Shown: piece by piece, positions 53,623 through 64,000 of the stretch
How positions within the stretch are numbered: position 1 is the stretch's first letter
Layout of the letters: each line of letters opens with the position of its first letter
Assembly: GCF_037975245.1 (NCBI RefSeq)
Contig: NC_092569.1
Location: 1,089,001 to 1,153,000 of the forward strand
Origin: Apostichopus japonicus
Taxonomy: Eukaryota > Echinodermata > Holothuroidea > Aspidochirotida > Stichopodidae
Length of the DNA stretch: 64,000 bases
Direction of reading: 5' to 3'
Made by a program: the position numbers and the translations under genes
The notes under the pieces: generated by a model
Database searches by the model: none
The model's input: the letters and a program-made list of their open reading frames with translations, nothing else
Told to the model about the DNA's origin: nothing

Positions 53623-56600
53623 CTGTGAAAGAGACAAACATCAAATCTGAATGAATATGCAGTGGGCCCAGGAAAGAAACTTGATTGGTGATCAAACAAA
53701 TGACATAACCTATATTGGCAGTATTTTACAGCCATGCTACCCCTATAACTCTCATGACTTACCCTTCTGTCTTTCATATCTCCTGCTGACATCCCACCCC
53801 TAACCCTCCCCCTTCCCCTTCCCCTAACCCTCACTAACCCTCACCCCCCCCCCCCTTCTGGAGGAAGAGTAGATTGTTCTTCATTTCTTTACCAGGAATA
53901 ATAAAGTAAAAATGTTAATTCATGGGAAAGTGAACACCTGTCTTATTATTTTTAGTATAATTATAAAATATACACCAGCTACCTGAGAAAATATATGAAG
54001 TTGAAAAGAAAACAAGGTTTAATATCCTTTTACACTTTTCTCAAAATGTAGAATTCTACTTTCAACTCAAAAGAGACGCTTTATATCCGGCAAACAAGGT
54101 TTCTGTGGTAACATATATGTATAAAACTACAAATTCCATGTTTGACCGGGACATCTTGCATCAAGTCTATTAAGTGTAAGTGCTGTATCAATCACCACCA
54201 GGGAATAATTTAGTTTTTCAAATTTTGTGCAGCAGTTTTTGAAGGCTGTGACTTTTGTCTCATATAAAATACTACAGTTCATGTTTACAATAACAGCTAT
54301 ACGTCTTTGCAATCATCTGTATAGCAATTTGACCCATTTTGCAAGGCATATTGCGATGATGCAATACTGCATAAGTTACGTGTTGTTCATGAACTTCCCA
54401 TTAAGCATCAAATTTCATTAACAGGTGTGACCGAACACCTTCCCTGCTGTGCAGTGACCAAACTTGGATATTGAGGTGATTCAACAAAGTCACTTAAAAT
54501 GTTATGAAAAAAAAACAAAGGGAAATGAATACTTGGCTTTACTAAACAGAGAAACTTGGCTAAATGGGCAAACACTTCCTTTTGAGTTTTTAATTCGTCC
54601 TTCTTTGATCAATTTTAAAGAATAATCACAACATACACAATTATTTCTGACAAGGACTGAAGTTATTGGAAGGTACCAGATCAAGCTTTGTTCTTTGTAA
54701 CTTGTTTACCTATGTTCGTACAGCCTTTGGTGACGCTATTAAACCTAAATTTACTCCTTAAGGGCATTAATGCTGTTATCAAGTTTCAAATGCTGTATTA
54801 TCACTCTGCAATTTCTTATTGGTGGGTACAGTAGGTAAACCAAGGTTGTGCTTAAATATATATCATATGATGGGTGGTGGATTATGGTGGCGAAGCCTTA
54901 TCATGCAGTTACAAGCAGCAGTGACTATTTTAACCATCGTTTTATGGGACAATCTTGCATTTGGAATATAGTTAGTTCCTCAATTACCATGGAAGTATGC
55001 ACTGACTGTTTCACGAAATGGCCAGATCCACTTATGACATGGTACTTTAAGTAAAAGTTGCAGGGGCACCTTTGCCATGTGTGCTTCATGATCAAAATAC
55101 AGTATAAAGCCATTGATATTAAACAACACCCAAAAACGAAATAATGTTCACTGCTTGTTGTACACAAGTTCTTAGTTTTGTGACCTAGCGTTTATCATTT
55201 GTCCCAAAAGCCCTCATCATTTTGGCTGATGGGAGTTAAAAATGACACAGAACATAGTAGTAAAACTGTCAATGATATCAACAGCGTGTACAGTTTCACT
55301 TCAATGAAAGGCTTTGCAAGGGAATGTTTTGTCCTGAGGAAAGAGACCGCATAGCTCCATATTCATAGCCTACCAAGCTGGCTCTTCCCAAAATGCAAAC
55401 TGGAAATGTTTACTTTAAATGAGAAGAGAAACTACAAGAATCAATCGAATCTTAATTGCCAAACTTCCTCTTCGTGAAAAGGTCATTTTAAAGTTAATGA
55501 TGCAATACTGAAACAGAAAATGTCTCACTGATGTATGGTATTATAATTGACAATAGTCACAAAACTAGACCATTACGGTGGCAGAAATGTGACGTCAGAA
55601 GTTAAGTATATCAAAATTTCACAATTTTTGGCTTTTTGTCTAGAAAATTTTATCCTCCATTTTATTTTCTTGACAAGATGGAATTATGAGATTTAGAAGG
55701 AAAAATTCTGAGATAAGCAGTAAAACTGTCATCTGAAGAATCTATTTGACTTAATATCTAATGGTCATTCTGTACCACATTATTACTCAATGTTGTTTAC
55801 ACTCCATCTTCTCCATCATACTTTCCAGCTCTCCCTTTACTAGGCCATACGCGCGCTATCCTTGAAACGTAAAACCAACCATTGCTAATTATTTTATGGT
55901 AGTCATATCCCTTCAAATGGAATGAAACGAAATTAGCCCTTTCTCCAGCCCACTGCACATCTATGTACAGATTCCCAGTGTTCCCATCCCTCAACCGGGC
56001 AATGACAGCTTGCCTTGTGAATATCAGCTTGGAGAGTTTTCACGAAATTGATAAGACGGGGGTCCTTGAGCAGAGCAAAGGCAACGGGCGATGTGATTAC
56101 TTCTTTGTCTCAGTAAAATGAAGAGCCTATGACAGTGACTAATTTGTAACGAGAGATGTCTACAGTCTGTCTGCAACAAATTATAAAGTTCACATACACA
56201 TATATCTTAAATCCAAAAACACTTTGCCATCAAACAAATTTAGGTGATTTTTTTGAAGTTGTTCAATATCAATGTTGTAATTCTGAATAGGTCATTGATG
56301 AAACTCACCATTTGTCATGGGTGTGTGTTGCGTCGTGGGTTGAGTGTTCGTTGGGAGCTGTGGGGTGACGTAGTAAGGGTCGTGGGATGCGCTCACCCCA
56401 TTCTCAAAGTGGTATCCCACAGTCCTCGTTGACTGCTTGGTGATGGTCTCTTCGAAGGGCCTTGTAGGGGGCGTAGCCTGGGTCGTGACCGTGGTCCGAT
56501 CCGGTTGAGATTCCGCCTGGAAGGTTGAAAAATTAGACAACTTGATGATATGCAAAGATACAGTGATCAATTTTAAAGTTTGCCTTAAATGGTGTGAAGA

Positions 56601-59600
56601 CTCACATCTGATCTAGTTTCGAATGAGGTGTAACAGAAGTGTTAGACACCTCCATCGATCCCAGAAAATACACACACAGCTTGCTACCGTCGGTAATTAG
56701 ACACTAGTGTACAGTCAATACATACAGCTGCGTTCAATACCCACAACACAGTGTACATAGCAGCGATGGACATCTCAGGTCTAGATAAGAGATAACAAGG
56801 TATCACGTTTCATTACTGTCTGCATTTTGTAGCGACAAGAAGAAAACTTCACTTGCAAGCAACGGAAAGTTAACTTTCTCAGAGCGCGGCAGACTGTTTG
56901 GGGCGAGTCTTCAATGCCTTTAAGTAATATTAAATGATAAGTAATATAATGGACTTGTTCTCGTTATGAGGTTACAGAACCAAACATTTTCATTTTCTGT
57001 TGAAAATATTCAATTTAACCAATACTAAGGTTTCTGTTACAGTGAAAAATTCTGTACAAGGTACTTTGAAAGAAAAGTCACCCCAGTGCCTGGGCATGAA
57101 ATGCAAACAACTTGATATATTGTCAACCCCACTTCCCTTACATCAAGATTGTAACAATATAGTCAGGACTGTGTTACTTCAAAGTATCACAAGTCCCTTC
57201 AAAAATGTATAAATACCATAATCAAAACTTTTCAAGACCTCTGCCTTACTTGACAAAGTCACAAAACAGGAAAGCAATTTAATACTTTTCCACCAGAAGT
57301 TAGGAAGCTTGTGTCAGATTGGTATAAACACAAAATAATGGTATTACATTTGCTTGTGAATAACTGTATAGACAATTAACACAGATGATATCTTCCTAAA
57401 TTATTTATTTATTTGGAAGGGCAACCTTTCTTTACCGAGAATGATTTCAAAGCTCACTGTATTTTTTCCCATCATATATCACCCTGTTATTCAATACTTC
57501 TTGCTTGGTGACCCCAATTTCCACCTTTACCATCTTGACGACCCTTCAGTGGTAGATGTTGTGACCAGGGGAAGGGCCGAAGGGGTCTACGGGAAGAGGT
57601 ATTTTCCTAGTTTGATAGACTTTTATATGATTAAGTGTGCTTAGTTGTAAAATGCTGCTATAATTTGCAACTTTTGAAGTTCACAATACTTCCACTATTT
57701 TGTCAACCATTACCAGCAATTTATACTTTCTTCCAAACTCTTTTTGTTTGTTGAAAAACCTTAAGAAAAGGGTCACAAACGCTTACGTGAACCAGGGCTG
57801 CATCTGTCCAGATATATATTTAAACTGTAAATTTCTTCTGGCTCAGTATACTTGAGGAACATTAAACTAATTGCTAATTGTGCTACAACAAACACTAATT
57901 ACCCTTCAAGATGCCCCTACAAATTTTCCCTTTATGATTTTGATTCAAGTAACTGATAGCAAACCGTAAAATATTTCCATGTTCAAAAAACATTCAATCT
58001 TGAGAAGTGAAAAAAATCATGTTAAAAAAACATTCAATCTTGAGAAGTGAAAAAAATCTTTACTAGAGATGTCTGTCCAAATATGAGGCTGCAGAAGATG
58101 AAGGAAATACACTGAAATTCTATATCAATTCCCCATTTTTTTAACCTTTTTTATCGTATGTTTATACAAAGAGGAAACAATGTACATCAAACCTTTGATA
58201 TTTGTGGCCTAGACATCTAATCTTTCCTTGTCACGAAAACACGAGAACAAACAATAACCCTTATTGTGATCCTTGGCACAAGGCCAGTGACGCTTGCGAT
58301 GACGACGCTTTCAGAGATTTTTGTGGACTGTGGAAAAGTGTCTGCTATTGCCAACTACTCCAGACAGCGAAATATCCCGTACTTCAAAGAAGTATATTTA
58401 TGGCAGATTATCATTCACCAAAGTTGAAGAGAGCTTGAGACTTACAACCACCTCCAATAGAACATTGATTAAAAATGAGCAAATTGCATCAAGCATTCTT
58501 TTGGCAATGCTAATTAAAGATTCTAATTTGCATTGCCTTTGTGAATTCCTTTTGTCTTCCCTCAGTTGCAGAGCTTCCTTGTACAAAACTCAGAATTAAA
58601 AATACTTAGGTTTTTTTTTTTTTCTTTTTCTTTTTTTAACACTGTAAACAAGGAAAAATGAGAATTTAATGAGTTATCTTATTTATTTTTTCTGTTCTAG
58701 TCAGGAAAGACTTTCAAGAAATTAATCAGAAAGTAAAGACAATGAAAGAAAAACAAATGTAAGTTATCTATTGTAATTTGTTTTAAGTCATTAATGAGAC
58801 TTTGATTAGTCTGACAGCAATGTGATGTGATCTGAAAAATATTGTTTTTGGTTTGTTGACGTTGGATAGGAACACCTTCCTCCTTCGGTTAATGTGTTGC
58901 CATTTTTTATTTGACTTTTACATTGCCTATTCAGCCACTTGCCAACTCAAGGGTACATATGTGACAAAGTTGGGATCACTGTTGCAAAATGAGAGGAAAA
59001 AATTATCTGGATCTAAGAAAAGGTATTTTCAACTTGATATTATTTAATAATCACGGTTACTGACTGAACATTTTGTTTTTACGTTGAATCGATCTGTGGT
59101 TCTACCCTTAATATCTGAACCAGTCATCTCTGACATGGCTCCCACCCGTTTAACCCTAATCTGTTTCTTTCAACATGCCTGAGGTCCCTCTCTAAGCTAG
59201 TAACTGAAACCTATTCACTCCAGCATTGCTGATGAGACATAAGCCTTACCTCTGTCAGTAACCCATCCCTACTTACTCCTGCATACCTGATAAGATATAA
59301 GCCTTACCTCTGTCAGTAACCCATACCTATTCACTCCAGCATACCTGATGAGACATAAGACCTACCTCTGTCAGTAACCCATACCTACTTACTCCTGCAT
59401 ACCTGATGAGACATAAGCCTTACCTCTGTCAGTAACCCATACCTACTCATTCCAGCACACCTGATGAGACATAAGCCTTACCTCTGTCAGTAACCCATAC
59501 CTACTCATTCCAGCATTCCTGATGAGACATAAGCCCTACCTCTGTCAGTAACCCATACCTACTTACTCCAGCATACCTGATAAGATTTAAGCCTTACCTC

Positions 59601-62600
59601 TGTCAGTAACCCATACCTACTTACTCCAGCATACCTCATGAGACATAAGCCTTACCTCTCTCAGTAACCCATACCTACTTACTCCAGCATACCTGATGAG
59701 ACATAAGCCCTACCTCTGTCAGTAACCCATACCTACTTACTCCAGCATACCTGATGAGACATAAGCCTTACCTCTGTCAGTAACCCATCCCTACTTACTC
59801 CTGCATACCTGATAAGATATAAGCCTTACCTCTGTCAGTAACCCATACCTACTTACTCCAGCATACCTGATGAGACATAAGCCTTACCTCCGTCAGTAAC
59901 CCATACCTACTTACTCCAGCATACCTCATGAGACATAAGCCTTACCTCTGTCAGTAACATATACCCACTTAATCCAGCATACCTGATGAGACATAAGCCT
60001 TACCTCTGTCAGTAACCCATCCCTACTTACTCCTGCATACCTGATAAGATATAAGCCTTACCTCTGTCAGTAACCCATACCTATTCACTCCAGCATACCT
60101 GATGAGACATAAGACCTACCTCTGTCAGTAACCCATACCTACTTACTCCTGCATACCTGATGAGACATAAGACTTACCTCTGTCAGTAACATATACCCAC
60201 TTACTCCAGCATTCCTGATGAGACATAAGCCCCTACCTCTGTCAGTAACCCATACCTATTCACTCCAGCATACCTGATGAGACATAAGACCTACCTCTGT
60301 CAGTAACCCATACCTACTTACTCCTGCATACCTGATGAGACATAAGCCTTACCTCTGTCAGTAACATATACCCACTTACTCCAGCATTCCTGATGAGACA
60401 TAAGCCCCTACCTCTGTCAGTAACCCATACCTACTTACTCCAGCATACCTCATGAGACATAAGCCTTACCTCTCTCAGTAACCCATACCTACTTACTCCA
60501 GCATACCTGATGAGACATAAGCCCTACCTCTGTCAGTAACCCATACCTACTTACTCCAGCATACCTGATGAGACATAAGCCTTACCTCTGTCAGTAACCC
60601 ATCCCTACTTACTCCTGCATACCTGATAAGATATAAGCCTTACCTCTGTCAGTAACCCATACCTATTCACTCCAGCATACCTGATGAGACATAAGACCTA
60701 CCTCTGTCAGTAACCCATACCTACTTACTCCTGCATACCTGATGAGACATAAGCCTTACCTCTGTCAGTAACATATACCCACTTACTCCAGCATTCCTGA
60801 TGAGACATAAGCCCCTACCTCTGTCAGTAACCCATACCTACTTACTCCAGCATACCTCATGAGACATAAGCCTTACCTCTCTCAGTAACCCATACCTACT
60901 TACTCCAGCATACCTGATGAGACATAAGCCCTACCTCTGTCAGTAACCCATACCTACTTACTCCAGCATACCTGATGAGACATAAGCCTTACCTCTGTCA
61001 GTAACCCATCCCTACTTACTCCTGCATACCTGATAAGATATAAGCCTTACCTCTGTCAGTAACCCATACCTACTTACTCCAGCATACCTGATGAGACATA
61101 AGCCTTACCTCTGTCAGTAACCCATACCTACTTACTCCAGCATACCTCATGAGACATAAGCCTTACCTCTGTCAGTAACCCATACCTACTTACTCCAGCC
61201 TACCTCATGAGACATAAGCCTTACCTCTCTCAGTAACCCATACCTACTTACTCCAGCATACCTGATGAGACATAAGCCCTACCTCTGTCAGTAACCCATA
61301 CCTACTTACTCCAGCATTCCTGATGAGACATAAGCCTTACCTCTGTCAGTAACCCATACCTACTTACTCCAGCATGCCTGATGAGACATAAGCCTTACCT
61401 GTGATGTTACTGTCACAGCTGTTGTCCCTGTTGCTGCTGCTACAATAGGCTGCTGAACATGTGGCTGTAGCTGTTGCTGCTGTTGTTGCTGTAACAGTTC
61501 CATTCTCATCCTTCGTGCATTTTCACTTTCACTCTCGCAAGCTGCAGCCAGAATTTGTTCTGCTCTAGCTGAAGTGAGATGAGGTGGTGTTGGTCGGATG
61601 GTTGACTATATATAAAGAAAAGGTGTAAATGACCAACCATCAGGGAATGATTTCACCAAAAGACCTCACAGGACATTATCCTTGGGATCAATTTTGAAGA
61701 AGAATATTATATCAATGCAGAACTGTTTTCAAAATTGATAAAAGAAACCTTGCCTGTGGAGAAAAAAAAACAAGGCTTTCTGAGATTCTTTTTCCAAGAT
61801 ATTTTCATTTCATATCTTTAGGCTATGCATCTTCCTTGTCACACTTCGATAAAAATCGTAAAGAAAATAAATCATCTGTAAACCTCCGGTGTGCCTCCCA
61901 TTCTCACCTTGTCTTGCAAACCTGGCCTCTACAGGTATACTAGAACTGCCAAAGCAATTCAAACCGCTTTTTCTTCCCTTATCCCGAAAATCAAGCAGCT
62001 GGCAAAACATGGCGGCCACACTGTCCCAGTTGCACTCAAAGTTCATTCAACTACATCGTATTTTCTCATGTACTATATATGAATCATACTGCTCCAATGT
62101 CCAACAGAAGCATCTATCTTATCAGTCACACAGGGTTGGAAGATTTCATCTGTATCACATGTGGCAATATTGCTCCACAGATCTGACCTATTAACTGCTA
62201 CCCGACCTTTTCTCCCACAAATATAACCCCTTAATTAGAGTGCTAGTATAAATGTTTCTTTAGTTATTCAAGTTTAAAAAGATATTTACCTTTAAAAGAT
62301 GCTAAATCTCTGGATTGCTTCGTTAAGACTGAATTGATTATGAAGTGAAGTTGGCTCCTCAGTGCGGGCCATAGTGTTAATGTCAGTTCATCATTTTATA
62401 AATGTTAAACACTCAACCAAACCATGCTCTTTCTACGTCATATTGACAACAGGAAACCCATCTCCATGATATTTAACTCCATTTATCCTTGACATATTTG
62501 AACAACATTGTAATCATGTCATTTGAGGTCAAAAAAACTTAAGTGTATTCTCACATTTAGTGTTTTGTTGGACTTGAGGAACTGACCTAATGGTCTGCAG

Positions 62601-63621
62601 ACCATGTGTATTAGACATTATAGTCCAGCCACTTTCATTGATGAACCTCTGCTATTTAAAGGGTCCTTTCTCAAAATTTAAAAGTGGTATTAAAATACAA
62701 CATGCACTGATAGCAAGGTTGTTTTGACAGCTGCCACATTTCAAAATCAATCTTGTGCCTGAATTTGCCCATTTGAGGAAGCTACAGTCATTGCCAGTCC
62801 CTACTCGAAGCAAGAAAGACCAAGGACAGTGACTAATAAATCAATTAAAATAAAACAAAAACACTGGACAGTTCATATCATGCAGATCTATGTAGGTTTG
62901 TTATAAACTAATATCCCAGGATGTATATATATACCTTGTAGAGATCTCTGAAGCGTTGCCAAGAACCCTTCGAAACCATGCCAAGGTTGTTTGGGAGGTT
63001 ATCACTTTGATCATAATCTTAGAGTCATCGTATGAATTGGAGATCATGGACATGGAGGCCTCCGCTTCAAAACTTGTACAATTATTTGACAAATATGCCG
63101 AAAAGGATGGGCAATCTTAACTTCCACAAGAAGTGTTTGTTTAAGTTTGTCACTATCCCTTTTTTCCTGCCTTAAGGTTTTATCAACCAGTAAATGTTCA
63201 GTACATAAACCTGACTAACATACATAATACCTTTGGAAGTTTATTCGATATCAAATCCACTTTTAAACAAAAATACATTAGTGTGGTATTGCTGGTTGTC
63301 TTGTCTTTTTTTGTGGCACTTGTCACTTTTAGTTTCATTTATTTTTTTCTTTATAGACATAAATGCTGATCATAACAGGTCAAATTAATATTAGATTAAT
63401 TTTAAAATATTTCTTACTGAATCGATTCCATTTTGATCACGCTGTCTCTTCATACGTCTGCAAGACTTGAGGTAGGTACGGATTCGCTTGCGAGCTCTCT
63501 CATGGAATTCTGGGAACTGTCTGTAGCAGGCCTCAATGATGGCCTGTATCTTTTCCTTTGGTTGCTTCGAGATTGGTACGATGCGATCAAGATTTTCGTC
63601 CACAAAAAGGCGAACAAACAT
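53459..63621 (-). CDS. NOL4: NOL4/NOL4L homologue, C-terminal 260 residues (4 exons), 5' part outside
   Basis: Four minus-strand exons join in frame. In order they give [63 protein letters not shown], then a Gln/Thr/Ser-rich part, [13 protein letters not shown] and the C-terminus [31 protein letters not shown]. These are the conserved blocks of vertebrate NOL4 and NOL4L, nuclear proteins of poorly known function. The basic RARKRIR and [10 protein letters not shown] could serve as nuclear signals. A Gln run sits in the second exon. The first exon seen begins at ATG, but it follows a 3' splice site and the block is internal in vertebrates, so upstream exons are expected beyond 64,000. Converges on MECR. 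Confidence 0.94.
53795..53860. repeat. Degenerate ccctaaccct-like tract and poly-C
   Basis: accctccccct, cccctaaccctcactaaccc and a C run, in the last NOL4 intron. It resembles a broken telomere-type repeat but is too irregular to call one. Confidence 0.45.
55797..56090 (-). other. Unrecognised open frames in the last NOL4 intron
   Basis: Two overlapping minus-strand frames read protein-like text: [31 protein letters not shown] (upper half), then in another frame [31 protein letters not shown] and [18 protein letters not shown] frameshift between the halves would fit an old pseudogene. I do not recognise a family and chance is possible. Confidence 0.25.
56309..56516 (-). CDS. NOL4: NOL4 exon, Thr/Ser/Pro-rich
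   Basis: Acceptor caaccttccag, donor AAATG|GTGAG, 69 codons plus one base. Encodes [20 protein letters not shown] then [20 protein letters not shown] and [15 protein letters not shown] corresponds to the SQDPVY of NOL4L. GC-richer than its surroundings. Confidence 0.9.
56585..56933 (-). mobile_element. MITE, copy 2 of an inverted pair (~350 bp)
   Basis: Reverse-complement copy of 46,488-46,851. The ends cttaaatggtgtgaagactc and cgagtcttcaatgcctttaa form TIRs with TTAA at each edge. It ends about 70 bp upstream (in gene sense) of the NOL4 exon at 56,309-56,516. Confidence 0.8.
57480..57675. repeat. Dispersed repeat, copy 2 (first at 35,460)
   Basis: Diverged copy of the 35,460-35,665 family, same orientation. 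In the NOL4 intron. Confidence 0.6.
57979..58063. repeat. Short tandem duplication (~41 bp)
   Basis: caaaaaacattcaatcttga followed by gaagtgaaaaaaatc occurs twice in a row. Confidence 0.85.
58701..59022 (+). other. Two exon-like segments on the strand opposite NOL4
   Basis: 58,701-58,758 has acceptor ttctgttctag, an open frame [18 protein letters not shown] and donor CAAAT|GTAAGT. 58,935-59,022 has acceptor ctattcag, an open frame [28 protein letters not shown] and donor AAAAG|GTATTT. The second faintly recalls the C-terminal half of MADF/SANT-like domains. The phases do not match for direct joining (two bases left over, one needed). Low support; a gene remnant inside the NOL4 intron is one reading, chance another. 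Confidence 0.25.
59180..61398 (-). repeat. 58-bp minisatellite array (~38 units) abutting a NOL4 splice donor
   Basis: On the plus strand the unit is cctgatgagacataagcctt followed by acctctgtcagtaacccata and cctacttactccagcata (58 bp). I count 37 clear units plus a worn first one and a partial last one that ends at the NOL4 exon at 61,399. In NOL4 sense each unit contains GAG|GTAAGG, CAG|GTATGC, TGGA|GTAAGT and TAG|GTATGG, all close to the 5' splice site consensus. The true donor CACAG|GTAAGG is the first of the series. Variant units recur with a 407-bp (7-unit) period in the middle. Confidence 0.93.
61399..61605 (-). CDS. NOL4: NOL4 exon with TPPHLTSA block and poly-Gln
   Basis: Acceptor tttatatatag, donor TCACAG|GTAAGG, 69 codons. 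Encodes [20 protein letters not shown] then [18 protein letters not shown] and a Gln-rich run. Its donor lies at the edge of the 58-bp array, which begins at the first intron bases. Confidence 0.95.
61606..62910. other. NOL4 intron, nothing recognised
   Basis: No clear repeat or supported exon in this part of the intron. Confidence 0.4.
62917..63120 (+). other. Unrecognised open segment, both strands open
   Basis: The plus strand reads [20 protein letters not shown] then [20 protein letters not shown] and [16 protein letters not shown] with TAA at 63,118. The minus strand is also open over the same stretch, ending near a gtatat. It lies between two NOL4 exons. The plus reading looks more protein-like but I recognise no family. 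Confidence 0.25.
63418..63621 (-). CDS. NOL4: NOL4 exon with [12 protein letters not shown] and basic region
   Basis: Acceptor ttttcttttag, donor GATTCA|GTAAG, 68 codons, phase 0 at both ends. Encodes [40 protein letters not shown] and [15 protein letters not shown]. Confidence 0.95.
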
Positions 63622-64000
63622 CTAAAAGAAAACCAACCACACATTAAAATATCACTTAGATGAAGCTTTTGATTGATTTCTCGACCAATGATGGTGGCAT
63701 AAATCTCTGTTTTTCATCATTTCGGCATCCCCTCATATTTACAATCATTCATTACATTTCTGATTTTCAAGTAAACTGTCTTAAAGCCCTCGAATATTGC
63801 CAAGTAATCCACTGACAATCTTTCACATCCTGCCACTCTTCCTTTACAGTTGGAAACATACAACCATTCTAAACAGACAAATTGTGAGGTATAAATACTC
63901 TTTAATACTGGTTACTGCTTTTCAGAGGTTCAAAGTATTTCTACAAAGATTAGAAGGCAGTTATTATCAGTGATGCTTTACAACACTGATATTTTGGAAT

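Noticed and set aside
53795-53860. Interstitial telomere repeat
   Set aside because: Only a few irregular ccctaaccct-like units next to poly-C. Low-complexity drift is enough.
59180-61398. CRISPR-like array
   Set aside because: Units are contiguous, there are no unique spacers, and the sequence is in an animal gene intron. It is a minisatellite.

Overview
Eukaryotic, intron-rich, AT-rich genomic DNA with many short interspersed elements. I read four protein-coding genes from spliced exons that join in frame. The best guess is a marine invertebrate deuterostome, perhaps an echinoderm such as a sea cucumber. That rests on an animal-type NOL4 homologue, an NHL-repeat gene and the style of the repeats, and it is inference.

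Layout: (1) 1-575 (+): the 3' end of an NHL-repeat gene of the TRIM/brat type, whose 5' part lies outside. (2) About 7,944-20,231 (-): a 13-coding-exon gene for the large subunit of DNA primase (PRIM2), 482 aa as read, with all four Fe-S cluster cysteines. (3) 20,556-41,952 (+): a 9-exon gene for mitochondrial trans-2-enoyl-CoA reductase (MECR), 373 aa. (4) 53,459-63,621 (-): the last four exons of a NOL4/NOL4L homologue, entering from beyond the right edge. PRIM2 and MECR are head to head across a compact promoter of about 320 bp with E2F-like, CCAAT and YY1-like motifs. The NHL/PRIM2 and MECR/NOL4 pairs are tail to tail.

The genes do not form one pathway: PRIM2 acts in nuclear replication priming, MECR in mitochondrial fatty acid synthesis, NOL4 is a nuclear protein, and NHL proteins bind protein or RNA.

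The rest is repeats: several MITE-like inverted-repeat elements, two tRNA-derived SINE families, two non-LTR retrotransposon remnants, G/C-run elements and micro/minisatellites. The most striking structures are: a 2.2 kb array of a 58-bp unit that starts at the 5' splice site of a NOL4 exon and carries 5'-splice-site-like motifs in every unit; a 3 kb repeat element in MECR intron 2 with seven perfect AGGTCA-N4-AGGTCA (DR4) sites; and a tandem array in MECR intron 8 derived from exon 8.
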